This document shows positions 1 to 7,376 of a DNA stretch of 19,867 nucleotides, piece after piece; position 1 is the first letter of the stretch; every line of letters begins with the position of its first letter. A model generated the notes under the pieces. The model was not told the origin of the DNA. It saw only the letters and a program-made list of their open reading frames with translations, and searched no databases. The translations under genes were made by a program, and so were the position numbers. This DNA comes from an uncultured Phycisphaerales bacterium (lineage in GTDB: Bacteria > Planctomycetota > Phycisphaerae > WQYP01): contig CAIPTQ010000037.1 in NCBI GenBank assembly GCA_903868035.1, positions 1 to 19,867 of the forward strand, given 5' to 3'.

Positions 1-949
1 ATCCCCGCTCGTTGGCGCTTCAGCAGCAAAATCACAATCACCGCCAACGCCAGCGCACTCAGCCCCAGCAACACCATCACCACCAGCATCATCACCATCA
101 ATAACGTCCCGCCCCCCGCCCCCGCCGCCGCACCCCGCGCCACCGTGTCCGCCGCCGTACTCGCCGCCGGCACCGTCGCCGCGCGCGTTATGGGGCCCGC
201 TTCCTGCGCAATCGCAAATGTCAACGCCACAAAATCTCCATACTGCGGCGTCGTCGCCGAACGCATCACCTGCAACTCCAGCACGTCCCCCTCATGAATC
301 GCCAGCCCCGCCTGTTTGAACGTGTTGGGTTTGCGCCGCGTCACCGTCCCGTCCTCCGGCAGATCCCCCGCGGCCAGCGTCGTCGCCGCCCCTTGCCCCA
401 CCAGTTGCAGCCGCCAGTTGTTCTCGCGCCCCAGGCTCCGCGTCGGCCACAGCGTCCCGCTCACCGTCACGCTCCCCGTCCACGGGCTTTTCCACGCCAC
501 CACGCCCGTGCCCCGGTCCACGCTGGCCGTGTGCATAATCACGTCGCCCACTTCCACCGGGCTGCCCAACACATCCCGATTCACCGTCGCCGCCGCCCGG
601 CAGATAAACAAATAATCCTCCGCCACGCTCACTTCCGGTCCCCACCCCCGGATTCCCTCGTTCGGCAACCCCGCCCAATCCCCGATCGCCGACAGCGGCG
701 TCTTATTCTGATTGTACGACCACGTCCCAAACCCCCCGGCATGGGGATTCTCCCGGTCGCTCCAGTCCCCCTGTAGGTCCGCCGTAAGCAATTTTCCCGC
801 TTCCACCACCGGCTCCACACTCGCCGCCTCCACCGCCGCCGCCGGCTCCCCCGTGCCGCACCACACACCCCAATCCACCACCCCCCGACCCCCATCACCA
901 CAATCCCCGCCACCGCCCCGCCAATCAAAAGTTTCCTCGGTTGTGCCAT
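1..949 (-). CDS. Surface-anchored beta-domain protein, 3' end off window, apparent frameshift near start
   Basis: The reading frame from about 885 down to 1 is open and protein-like. It holds a beta-rich domain beginning [15 protein letters not shown] and continuing through [28 protein letters not shown] and [11 protein letters not shown] recognise this fold type from surface or exported planctomycete-type proteins, from memory only. An Ala/Thr/Gly-rich linker and a strong transmembrane segment (about nt 15-105) end in KRQRAG at the window edge, so the C-terminus is missing. The frame has no good start. A signal-peptide-like N-terminus ([23 protein letters not shown] at 949, a second ATG at 952) lies in another frame. 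One extra base in the C6 run at 881-886, or the C5 run at 889-893, would join the two into about 316 codons within the window. This may be a sequencing error or a real mutation. Function unknown; presumably exported and membrane-anchored. Confidence 0.6.
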
Positions 950-952
950 CAT

Positions 953-1084
953 GCGCGCGCCTACCACGTTTTCACATCCATCAACACCCTCCCTCGACCC
1001 CCTCATCCCCAAATATTCATCAATTTTATCCGGTATTAATCCCCTTTACGTCCCCCCCAAAAACGCCCTCATGTCTGCCGCGCC
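953..1084. other. Intergenic spacer between clpX and the surface-protein gene
   Basis: This 132-bp gap contains the most AT-rich stretch of the left part (about 1010-1045). Read on the minus strand it offers TAAAAT- and TAATAC-like hexamers that could be a -10 element for the surface-protein gene, followed by purine-rich GAGGGAGGG. No hairpin with a T-tract that would clearly terminate clpX is visible. Confidence 0.3.
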
Positions 1085-2461
1085 TCACGCGCTTTCCTTG
1101 ATCGGGATCGGCTTGCGGAACAAATCCACCTCCCCGTTCACCACATCCTCGGTGATGATGTACTTGCCCCGCTCCTGCAAGTCCGGCAACTGGTACATCA
1201 AATCCAGCATGATCTCCTCCATCACGCTCCGCAACGCCCGCGCCCCGGTGTCCCGCTTTAACGCCCGCTGGGCAATCAACTTAAGCGACCCTTCCGTAAA
1301 CTCCAACTGGCAGCCTTCCATCTGGAAAAACTTCTTGTACTGCCGGACCAGCGCGTTCTTGGGCTCCGTCAGTATCTGGATCAACGCCTCCACCGACAGC
1401 GGCATCAGCGGCGCCACCACCGGCAACCGCCCGACAAACTCCGGAATCATCCCGTACTCGATCAGATCGTCCGGCGTCACCTTCAGCAGCAGCTTGCCCT
1501 TGTCCTCTTCCGTCTGGTCGCGCCCCGCCGCTTCCGAGCCGTAGCCGATCATCTTGCGCCCCAGCCGCTTGCCGATGATCTGGTCCAGCCCCACAAACGT
1601 CCCGCCGCAGATGAACAGGATGTGCGACGTGTCCACCTGGATGTACTGCGCCTCGGGATGTTTCCGCCCGCCCTGCGGGGGCACATTCGCCACCGTTCCT
1701 TCGAGCATCTTCAGCAGCGCCTGCTGCACGCCCTCGCCGGATACGTCCCGCGTGATCGACACGTTCATGCTCGTCTTGCCGATCTTGTCGATCTCGTCAA
1801 TGTAAATGATGCCGCGCTGCGCCGATTCCAGGTCGAAATCCGCGCTCTGCAGCAGCTTGAGGATCAGATTCTCCACGTCCTCGCCCACATACCCCGCCTC
1901 GGTGAGCGTCGTCGCGTCGCCAATGGCGAACGGCACGTTCAAACACCGCGCCAGCGTCTTGGCCAGCAGCGTCTTGCCCGAACCCGTCGGCCCGATCAGC
2001 AGCACGTTGCTCTTGTCAATTTCAATGTCGTCCGGAGTCCCCGTCCCGCCGGCGTCCGCATGCGCCAGCCGCTTGTAGTGATTGTGTACCGCCACCGCCA
2101 TCGCGCGCTTCGCCGCTTCCTGGCCGATGACATATTGGTCCATGAATTCCTTGAGCTGCCGGGGGCTGGGGATTTGCCCGAACATCGGCCGCGTGCCGGA
2201 GACTTTCCGCTTCTCCTGGCGGAAAATATTCTGGCACAGTTCCGTGCAGTTCGAGCAAATGTAAATGTCGTTGGGCCCCTCCACCATCGGCCCGACTTCG
2301 CGTGAACTCTTGCCGCAGAACGAACAATTGGTCACCTTGCGCCCGCGGAACCCCCCGCCGCCGCCCGCCCCGCCAGGCCCCGGCACGCCGCCACCGCCGC
2401 CGCCCAGACCACCGGATGAACCGGGAATTCCACTGCCGCCATTTCCGCCGATGTTGGCCAT
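1085..2461 (-). CDS. clpX: ATP-dependent protease ATP-binding subunit ClpX
   Basis: AAA+ unfoldase that recognises substrates and feeds them to the ClpP peptidase in the cytoplasm. The 458-residue product is longer than E. coli ClpX (about 424) because of a roughly 40-residue Gly/Pro-rich N-terminal extension. Visible in order: C4 zinc-binding domain (C46, C49, C69, C72), Walker A GPTGSGKT (157-164), pore-loop GYVG (190-193), Walker B IIYIDEID (218-225), RKH loop (266-268) and a C-terminal GARALR sensor-2 motif. The loop that docks onto ClpP, normally IGF, reads IGY here (305-307). No clpP or tig lies next to it in this window, unlike the common tig-clpP-clpX order. The start is the only Met before the zinc finger. 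Identification is certain; the meaning of the IGY change is not. Confidence 0.97.
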   Translation of the reverse strand: MANIGGNGGSGIPGSSGGLGGGGGGVPGPGGAGGGGGFRGRKVTNCSFCGKSSREVGPMVEGPNDIYICSNCTELCQNIFRQEKRKVSGTRPMFGQIPSPRQLKEFMDQYVIGQEAAKRAMAVAVHNHYKRLAHADAGGTGTPDDIEIDKSNVLLIGPTGSGKTLLAKTLARCLNVPFAIGDATTLTEAGYVGEDVENLILKLLQSADFDLESAQRGIIYIDEIDKIGKTSMNVSITRDVSGEGVQQALLKMLEGTVANVPPQGGRKHPEAQYIQVDTSHILFICGGTFVGLDQIIGKRLGRKMIGYGSEAAGRDQTEEDKGKLLLKVTPDDLIEYGMIPEFVGRLPVVAPLMPLSVEALIQILTEPKNALVRQYKKFFQMEGCQLEFTEGSLKLIAQRALKRDTGARALRSVMEEIMLDLMYQLPDLQERGKYIITEDVVNGEVDLFRKPIPIKESA

Positions 2462-2544
2462 GTGCCTGCTTTCTCAACTGCCTCGGACCCGAACGCCGGC
2501 CCGGACGCGCCAAACGCGCACCACAACCGCCAGCATCGCACCGT

Positions 2545-2573
2545 ATCATAGTAATTGTCGGCCATGAGGTCCA
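2545..2573 (-). promoter_or_regulatory. Candidate sigma-70-type promoter for clpX
   Basis: On the minus strand, TGGACC (2573-2568) and TATGAT (2550-2545) are separated by 17 bp, the ideal spacing. Transcription would begin near 2538, giving clpX a leader of about 77 nt. The -35 element matches the consensus at only four of six positions, so this is a moderate call. Confidence 0.4.
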
Positions 2574-2635
2574 TTGACATTGAGCCTTTTCGCACGCCCG
2601 CGCCGGCCCGGCGCGCCGTACACCGTCGCGCCGCT

Positions 2636-2956
2636 TCACTTCGCCAAATCGGGCGGCCCCTGTTCCCCCGGTTTCACCTCGCGCCGGGGCGGCTCCTGGG
2701 CCTTCTTCTTGACCTTGGCGATCACATTCGCCCGCGTCTGCTCATACTCCTGGGGCGTAATTTCCCCGCGGTCGCGCATGGCCCGCAAGTCCGCCAGCGA
2801 AAAACCCGCCTCCTGCGACTCGGCCTCGCGGCGCTTCCAGATCCGCTTGAAAATCATGATCCCCACGAACCCCACCACCGCCACGGCCATGATGATGCCG
2901 CCCCAAAAAAAAGTCTTGGTCTGCATGTCCGTCAGGTAATCAGCTATCACCATCAT
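2636..2956 (-). CDS. Small membrane protein with SHOCT-like C-terminal domain
   Basis: About 106 residues. A short N-terminus is followed by one transmembrane helix (FFWGGIIMAVAVVGFVGIMI, about residues 15-34), a basic stop-transfer stretch (KRIWKRR), and a short helical domain (FSLADLRAMRDRGEITPQEYE). That last segment matches the SHOCT-type pattern of a hydrophobic helix, a charged turn, then GxIT/S-x-x-E(Y/F). Such domains usually close small membrane or oligomerising proteins; their function is not established. Three in-frame ATGs are possible (2962, 2956, 2953). I chose 2956 because a TAGAGT -10 hexamer ends exactly 7 nt upstream of it, which would make the transcript leaderless. A T8 run on the coding strand encodes the first Phe pair of the membrane helix. 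It lies upstream of clpX on the same strand. Confidence 0.75.
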   Translation of the reverse strand: MMVIADYLTDMQTKTFFWGGIIMAVAVVGFVGIMIFKRIWKRREAESQEAGFSLADLRAMRDRGEITPQEYEQTRANVIAKVKKKAQEPPRREVKPGEQGPPDLAK

Positions 2957-2962
2957 GCCCAT

Positions 2963-2968
2963 ACTCTA
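2963..2968 (-). promoter_or_regulatory. Putative -10 hexamer (TAGAGT), leaderless geometry
   Basis: TAGAGT on the minus strand is followed by six bases and then ATG at 2956. The expected +1 would be the A of the start codon. No Shine-Dalgarno-like sequence lies between. The call rests on the same geometry recurring upstream of other genes in this window. Confidence 0.4.
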
Positions 2969-3010
2969 CCCCAGGCGCGCCGGAGTTCAACAGCAAAAAC
3001 CCATGTGCCC

Positions 3011-3058
3011 CCATTGAACCATTCAACCACGTCACCATTTAACCACTTACCCATTCCT
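3011..3058. repeat. Degenerate 8-bp tandem repeat, about six units
   Basis: Six consecutive octamers of the form CCATTNAA or CCACNTNA start at 3011, 3019, 3027, 3035, 3043 and 3051; the first two are CCATTGAA and CCATTCAA. The array is much more AT-rich than its surroundings and ends just beyond the stop codon of the PMT-type glycosyltransferase gene (TGA at 3062-3060). It contains no start codon or hairpin that would suggest a gene or terminator. Confidence 0.6.
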
Positions 3059-3059
3059 C

Positions 3060-4871
3060 TCAATATACCCCTCCCTTCCGCTCCGGTGGCTCCCGGAAGC
3101 CCCACGCCCGATACACCGTCACCCGCCGCAGCACCACCCCCCCATACGTCGCCTCTATCACCTCCCTGGGCCCCACCTTGGTGAACGCCCGCTCGATCAG
3201 TTCCCGCACCCCCGGTTCATCCAGATCCAACCCCACCAGAATCGCCGGCCGCCCCGCAAACATATAGCGCATCCCCAACGAAGCCGGCACTTGCTGGCTC
3301 AGGCCCGGCCACACGTCATACTGGCTCTGCCGCCCGCCCACGCTGGACATGATGCAATACACAAACGGATGCCCCGGCAGATAAAACGACAGGGAACTGC
3401 TCATGTCATACCGCCCGGTGATGATCAGCGGCTCGCTCCCCGCTGCGGCTGTCATCTCGCGCCGCATGGCCTCTATCGCATCCGCCCGCGCCTGCATGCC
3501 GCGGAGCTTCCCCGCCGAGGGATCCCACTTCCGCGGATTCCACCAGCTCTTGTCATACGCCGCCGGCGTGTCCGCCAGCGGCTGGAGTTTCCCGGCCAGC
3601 AGCGGATAGACCCGGTGCAGATTCATCGCCACGCCGGTCAGCAGCATCCCCCAGAGCACCGTCGCCGTGGACCACCCGCGCCAATCCCGCCGCACTTTGG
3701 CGTTGGCCGCGTGCCACTGCTTCACCACCACCCCCGCCAGCAGCGCCATCCCCGTGAAGTAACTTGCCGCCGGCCAGTTCAACTCCGTGCCCTTCCATAG
3801 GTTCATCACCAGATAAAAACCCCACAGCGGGAGAAAAAAGCTCAGCAGGAAAACCCAGCGCGTCGCGTCCCGCGCGCCTTCCGGGCACGGTTTATCGCCC
3901 CGCCCCGCGCGCAGCTCCTTCCCCACCACGATCACCGCCAGCACCAGCAGTAGAAATATCAGCCCCCCCATCCCGCCGGCCTGTCCCGCCAGATACGAGC
4001 CCATCCGCGCCAGCGGGTTCACCACCGCCGTCTGTAAAATCGACGCCTTCGCCCCACCCTGCGGCACGAACCCCCCTTGCGTGATGATGTGCCGAAACGT
4101 CACCCAGTTGTGATTTGCATTCCACACCACCACCGGCACCTGCGACAACATCATCACCCCCAGCGCCCCCGCCGCATGCCACGTCTTCAACGCCCGCCGC
4201 ATACCCCCATCCCACCACATCCCCACCGCCGCGCACAACGGCAGGGCAATCAACACCGGCTTAAACATCATCCCCGCCGCCGCGCACACCCCCGCCGCAT
4301 ACAACCAAAACACCCTCCCCCGGCCCCTGCCCCCTGACCCCTGCCCACTGACCACTGACCACAAACAATACACCGTCCCCGCCCAGCACAAATACATCGG
4401 CGAATCGATCGTGATCAGCAGGCTCCCCACCGCGAACATCGGCACCGCCGCCGACAGCAGCAGCACCGCCAGCCCCACCCGGTCATCCCGAAATACCCGC
4501 CGCGCCAACGCCATGCTCAGCAGCCCCGAGAGCATCCCAAACACCACCGCCGGCATCCGCAGCACCGGCATCAACGCCGCCCCCGACCCGTCCCCATTCA
4601 ATCCCAACACCCCTCCCACCCACTGCGCCGCCCACAGCACCCAGGCAATCCCCGGCGGCTTGGAGTAATACCCGTAATCCAGATGCTGCGCCCACAGCCA
4701 GTAATGCGCCTCATCCTCCGACAACTCAAGCGGACAGTGATTGAACAAGTAGATCACGTTCAACACCCCACCCAGCACCAACAAAGCCACCCCCGCCCAC
4801 ACGCACCACGGACGCACCACCCATTCACCATTCCCGCTCACACGCGCATCTGAATCCGCCGCACTCGTCAT
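3060..4871 (-). CDS. ArnT/PMT-family integral membrane glycosyltransferase
   Basis: A 603-residue polytopic membrane protein. After a cytoplasmic N-terminus and the first transmembrane helix (about 23-43) comes SEDEAHYWLWAQHLDYGYYSKPPG (51-74), the first extracytoplasmic loop of the GT39/PMT_2 (ArnT-like) family, whose acidic pair (D53, E54) is expected to bind the lipid-phosphate sugar donor. Around ten more hydrophobic helices follow, then a soluble C-terminal domain from about residue 440. Enzymes of this family move a sugar from a polyprenyl-phosphate donor onto lipid, glycan or protein outside the membrane; the acceptor cannot be predicted. The start ATG has an AAAGGA Shine-Dalgarno sequence four bases upstream. 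One loop (roughly residues 170-182, Gly/Arg/Ser-rich) is encoded by a heptanucleotide tandem repeat. The gene sits between the COG0523 GTPase and the SHOCT-like gene on the same strand. Confidence 0.88.
   Translation of the reverse strand: MTSAADSDARVSGNGEWVVRPWCVWAGVALLVLGGVLNVIYLFNHCPLELSEDEAHYWLWAQHLDYGYYSKPPGIAWVLWAAQWVGGVLGLNGDGSGAALMPVLRMPAVVFGMLSGLLSMALARRVFRDDRVGLAVLLLSAAVPMFAVGSLLITIDSPMYLCWAGTVYCLWSVVSGQGSGGRGRGRVFWLYAAGVCAAAGMMFKPVLIALPLCAAVGMWWDGGMRRALKTWHAAGALGVMMLSQVPVVVWNANHNWVTFRHIITQGGFVPQGGAKASILQTAVVNPLARMGSYLAGQAGGMGGLIFLLLVLAVIVVGKELRAGRGDKPCPEGARDATRWVFLLSFFLPLWGFYLVMNLWKGTELNWPAASYFTGMALLAGVVVKQWHAANAKVRRDWRGWSTATVLWGMLLTGVAMNLHRVYPLLAGKLQPLADTPAAYDKSWWNPRKWDPSAGKLRGMQARADAIEAMRREMTAAAGSEPLIITGRYDMSSSLSFYLPGHPFVYCIMSSVGGRQSQYDVWPGLSQQVPASLGMRYMFAGRPAILVGLDLDEPGVRELIERAFTKVGPREVIEATYGGVVLRRVTVYRAWGFREPPERKGGVY
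4327..4361. repeat. Imperfect heptanucleotide tandem repeat inside the GT39-like gene
   Basis: Five consecutive 7-bp units of the form CTGMCCM start at 4327, 4334, 4341, 4348 and 4355; the last two are identical (CTGACCA). Read on the coding strand they give a Ser/Gly-rich stretch between two membrane segments, so the array sits in a loop where length changes could be tolerated. Confidence 0.65.
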
Positions 4872-4952
4872 AACATCCTTTGTTCCAGGGCCGCGTCAAG
4901 CAGCTATCCTATGCCATTCCGCCATCGGCTGACAATCGTCGGGGAACGCTGC
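4872..4952 (-). promoter_or_regulatory. Leader of the GT39-like gene: Shine-Dalgarno and possible -10
   Basis: An AAAGGA Shine-Dalgarno sequence (minus strand, 4881-4876) lies four bases before the ATG at 4871. A TAGGAT hexamer (4911-4906) could be a -10 element, giving a leader of about 30 nt, but no convincing -35 element is visible at 16-18 bp. The gap also separates this gene from the upstream COG0523 gene; no clear terminator is visible. Confidence 0.3.
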
Positions 4953-6041
4953 TTATGCCAGCCGATGCGTCGGCTCAGGCCGGCCCGGACGAAACGCGTT
5001 CAGCGTCTCCAGGTGGACGGCCACGCCCAGCCCCGCCAACGCCCCCAGCATTTCCCCGCGCAAAACTTCCGGGTCGGCCTGGGCGCGCAGATTGATGCCC
5101 AACTCCCCCGCCGCCAGCGGTGCCTGGAGCCTGTGCGTCATCTGTCCCGCCGCGTCGGTTCGCGTCACGCTCACAACCGCCATGTCCGGTCCTTCCTCCG
5201 GGATCAACGTCATTTTGAGATGCGCGATTTCCACGTATTTTTCGGCCAGCCGCTGCCGCAGCGTTTCGGCAAACGCCGCCAGCAGCGCATTGCCGTCGAA
5301 AGGTTCGGGCGCCGCCAATCGCACCGTGGCATTGAGCCATCCCAGCAGCGCCTCGCCCTGGGCGTAGGTATCGTAGTCCACTTCCATCACCGGCCGCGTG
5401 CCCAGGTTTTGGGTCAGCAGGGCGTCAAACCATGCCGCCAGGCCCTCGCCGGTCGCGCAGGAAACCTCCACCACGCGAGCCTGCGGGAACAACGCGTGGA
5501 GGCCATGGACGAGCCGTTGCCGCGCCGGCATGTCCAGCAGGTCGATTTTGTTGACCACCAGCAGTTCGGCCTCTTCGAGTTGCTTGCGGTAGATGTACCG
5601 CACTTTTTCCGTAAAGGCCGGCCCCGGCTCAAGCCCCAGGATGCGGGCGCAGCGGTGGGGATCGACCAGCACCGACAGCGGTGCGATGTCGTAGTCCTGG
5701 CCGTAAAGTCGCCGCAGTGGATAGGCGACCGTGGCCTGGATATCGGTGCAGGAGCCGACGGGTTCGGCAATCAGCACATCCGGGGCGGTCTCTCGGCTGA
5801 GGGCTTGGGCGGCGGCGACCAGCGAATCAAAGCGGCAGCAAAAACAACCCCCCGTGATCTCGCGCCCGGGATACCCCGCGGCCCGCACACGCGTCGTATC
5901 CACCAGGCCCGCGCCCTGATCATTCGTGATCAGCCCCACGCGCCGGCCGCGCTCCGCCAAATGCCCTGCCAGGCGCAACATAGCAGTGGTCTTCCCCGCC
6001 CCCAGAAAGCCGGCGATGAGGATGCAGCGCGGTTTGGGCAT
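4953..6041 (-). CDS. COG0523/CobW-type G3E GTPase (putative metallochaperone)
   Basis: A 362-residue P-loop GTPase of the G3E family. With the ATG at 6041 the protein starts MPKPRCILIA and reaches the P-loop GFLGAGKTT at residues 11-19, as is usual in this family. TNDQGAGLVDT (39-49), the family's metal-binding CxCC motif (C66, C68, C69, GGCFCC) and the nucleotide-base motif NKID follow, then a C-terminal domain. Family members insert or deliver metals (Zn, Co, Ni) to client proteins; neither metal nor client can be read from the sequence, and there is no His-rich metal store. An in-frame GTG at 6086 would add 15 residues; neither start has a good Shine-Dalgarno sequence. The gene follows the DUF2802-like gene by about 50 bp and probably shares its transcript. 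Confidence 0.88.
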   Translation of the reverse strand: MPKPRCILIAGFLGAGKTTAMLRLAGHLAERGRRVGLITNDQGAGLVDTTRVRAAGYPGREITGGCFCCRFDSLVAAAQALSRETAPDVLIAEPVGSCTDIQATVAYPLRRLYGQDYDIAPLSVLVDPHRCARILGLEPGPAFTEKVRYIYRKQLEEAELLVVNKIDLLDMPARQRLVHGLHALFPQARVVEVSCATGEGLAAWFDALLTQNLGTRPVMEVDYDTYAQGEALLGWLNATVRLAAPEPFDGNALLAAFAETLRQRLAEKYVEIAHLKMTLIPEEGPDMAVVSVTRTDAAGQMTHRLQAPLAAGELGINLRAQADPEVLRGEMLGALAGLGVAVHLETLNAFRPGRPEPTHRLA

Positions 6042-6092
6042 AGGCACCAGTACATTTGTGCGGCACGTTTTGCCGGGCGTTTCCACGCCGGG

Positions 6093-6656
6093 CTAGCGGG
6101 GACGGAGGGCGAGGATCAACTCAATCTCCCCCGGCTGCCGCCCCAATTCCTGAGCGATCTGGCGCGGGGATTTGCCCCCGTCGGCCAGGGTATAGATCGG
6201 CTCATACGCCGGATCCTGGCCCGGTGGCGGTGCGCCGCGTTCCTGGCGCAGGCGCGCCAGCGTCCGCTGGGCGTCGGAAATCACCGGCACGGCGGGTGAT
6301 ACCGTGGATTCCACAGCAGCGCCATTGCCCGACGTCAATGCCTCCAGCCGGCGTATCTTTTCATCCGCCTCCGCCAGCAACTGCTCCAGCCGCGTGTAGC
6401 GGTTGTCGAGTTGGGCCGTCAGCCGCCGGGAGGTTTCCTCCAGATCGGCCAGCAGGGCCTGGATTTCGGCGGCCACTTCGCGCACCGTGAGCGGGTTGGG
6501 GGGCGTGTACCCGTCGGCCGCCTGGTTTTGTTGGTTTTGCCGGGTCACCGAATTTTTCCGCCAGCGCAGGACCACATAGATGATCGCCCCGCCCGCAATG
6601 AGCAGGGCCACCTGCACATTGGTAATCCCGCCAGTATCCACAGCCAGAGGCAACAT
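6093..6656 (-). CDS. Membrane-anchored coiled-coil protein with DUF2802-like C-terminus
   Basis: About 187 residues. One N-terminal transmembrane helix (VALLIAGGAIIYVVL, about 16-30) is followed by a polar stretch and a long heptad-rich helix (about 56-110, EVAAEIQALLADLEETSRRL onward). The C-terminus (about 154-187, IYTLADGGKSPRQIAQELG followed by GEIELILAL) has the helix-turn-helix-like pattern I associate with DUF2802. Its function is unknown to me; the layout resembles small scaffold proteins. The reading frame extends upstream to 6770, but that would overlap gpx and add a low-complexity Arg/Pro/Ser stretch. The ATG at 6656 is preferred, with a TATGCT hexamer ending exactly 7 nt before it. 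Confidence 0.75.
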   Translation of the reverse strand: MLPLAVDTGGITNVQVALLIAGGAIIYVVLRWRKNSVTRQNQQNQAADGYTPPNPLTVREVAAEIQALLADLEETSRRLTAQLDNRYTRLEQLLAEADEKIRRLEALTSGNGAAVESTVSPAVPVISDAQRTLARLRQERGAPPPGQDPAYEPIYTLADGGKSPRQIAQELGRQPGEIELILALRPR

Positions 6657-6662
6657 GAAATG

Positions 6663-6668
6663 AGCATA
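6663..6668 (-). promoter_or_regulatory. Putative -10 hexamer (TATGCT), leaderless geometry
   Basis: TATGCT on the minus strand is followed by six bases (CATTTC) and the ATG at 6656, so +1 would coincide with the start codon. There is no Shine-Dalgarno sequence. The element lies just beyond the gpx stop codon (6706), so this gene could be expressed independently of gpx. Confidence 0.45.
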
Positions 6669-6705
6669 ACGGCTGCGCTGGGAAAAGAAAGCGCCGGCAC
6701 CGGCT

Positions 6706-7287
6706 TCAGCGGAGCGCGGTTTCGATGGCGGCGATGATGGCGGGGTCTTCCGGCGGCGTCTTATTGCCAAACCGCCCGATCAACTTGCCCTCCTTGCCGA
6801 TGAGGAATTTCTCAAAATTCCAGGCAATATCCCCCTTGGACAGCGGCTGGCATTCCTGGGCCGTCAGATACTTGAACAGCGGTGCGGTGGCGGCGCCTTT
6901 GACGGAGACCTTGGCGAACATGGGAAAATCCACTTGGAACGTGGCGCTGCAGAATTCCTTGATCTCGGCATTGGTGCCCGGTTCCTGGCCGCCGAAGTCA
7001 TTGGCGGGAAAACCCATGACGACCAGGCCCTTATCCTTGTATCGGGAGTAAATTTTCTCCAAGCCGATATATTGCGGGGTGTTGCCGCACTTGCTGGCGA
7101 CGTTGAGGATGAGCAATACCTTGCCGCGGTAGGTGGAAAGGTCCACATCGTTGCCGTCGATGTTCTTGACGGTGAAGTTGAGAGCCTCGGGCTGGGCCAC
7201 GGGGGCGGCCGATGGGGAGATTGCCGCTCCACAACCCGCCAGTGCGGCGCCAACGGCAAGTGTACACAACGTAAGGACGAGTTTCAT
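6706..7287 (-). CDS. Glutathione peroxidase family lipoprotein
   Basis: A 193-residue thiol peroxidase of the glutathione peroxidase family. The N-terminus is a lipoprotein signal (MKLVLTLCTLAVGAALAGC) with lipobox LAGC at 16-19, so the mature protein should be lipid-anchored in the envelope. The active-site motif NVASKCG places the peroxidatic Cys at C67, and the WNFEKFL motif supplies Trp156 and Asn157. The usual FPCNQFG motif reads FPANDFG (93-99): the catalytic Gln is Asp, and the resolving Cys seen in yeast-type enzymes is Ala. C113 (EFC) is another possible resolving residue. Family members reduce hydroperoxides, in bacteria mostly with thioredoxin. The start at 7287 is fixed by an AGGAGG Shine-Dalgarno sequence eight bases upstream; a longer frame to 7335 has no such support. 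Confidence 0.92.
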   Translation of the reverse strand: MKLVLTLCTLAVGAALAGCGAAISPSAAPVAQPEALNFTVKNIDGNDVDLSTYRGKVLLILNVASKCGNTPQYIGLEKIYSRYKDKGLVVMGFPANDFGGQEPGTNAEIKEFCSATFQVDFPMFAKVSVKGAATAPLFKYLTAQECQPLSKGDIAWNFEKFLIGKEGKLIGRFGNKTPPEDPAIIAAIETALR

Positions 7288-7295
7288 GGCGTTCG

Positions 7296-7301
7296 CCTCC
7301 T
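7296..7301 (-). promoter_or_regulatory. Consensus Shine-Dalgarno (AGGAGG) fixing the gpx start
   Basis: A perfect AGGAGG on the minus strand, eight bases before the ATG at 7287. It decides the start in favour of the lipoprotein form. It also shows that this genome uses canonical ribosome binding at some genes, in contrast to the apparently leaderless ones. Confidence 0.8.
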
Positions 7302-7334
7302 GAATGAAACACGGGGTCAATGCCCCAACCCTCA

Positions 7335-7368
7335 AGTATAGGCAAGATGCGGCGCGGGGAGATATACT
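7335..7368. promoter_or_regulatory. Back-to-back divergent -10 elements for gpx and the ABC exporter operon
   Basis: TATACT occurs on the minus strand at 7340-7335 and on the plus strand at 7363-7368, 22 bp apart and pointing away from each other. The minus copy would start a gpx transcript near 7328, giving about 40 nt of leader that includes the AGGAGG site. The plus copy ends 9 nt before the ATG at 7377, so the permease transcript would be leaderless or nearly so. No strong -35 element is visible for either; each would overlap the other promoter, suggesting mutual interference or shared control. Confidence 0.4.
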
Positions 7369-7376
7369 TCCTGCAC

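Noticed and set aside
2332..2595. An 87-codon minus-strand frame over the clpX leader and N-terminus (MDLMADNYYDTV)
   Set aside because: It overlaps clpX out of frame and loses protein-like character after the first 20 residues. A short leader peptide is possible but has no support.
4960..4975. Hairpin AGCCGA-TGCG-TCGGCT as a terminator of the COG0523 gene
   Set aside because: It lies inside the final codons of the gene and has no T-tract, so a terminator role is not supported.
4911..6299. A 462-codon plus-strand frame across the COG0523 gene
   Set aside because: Arg/Gln/His-rich shadow of a clear GTPase on the other strand.
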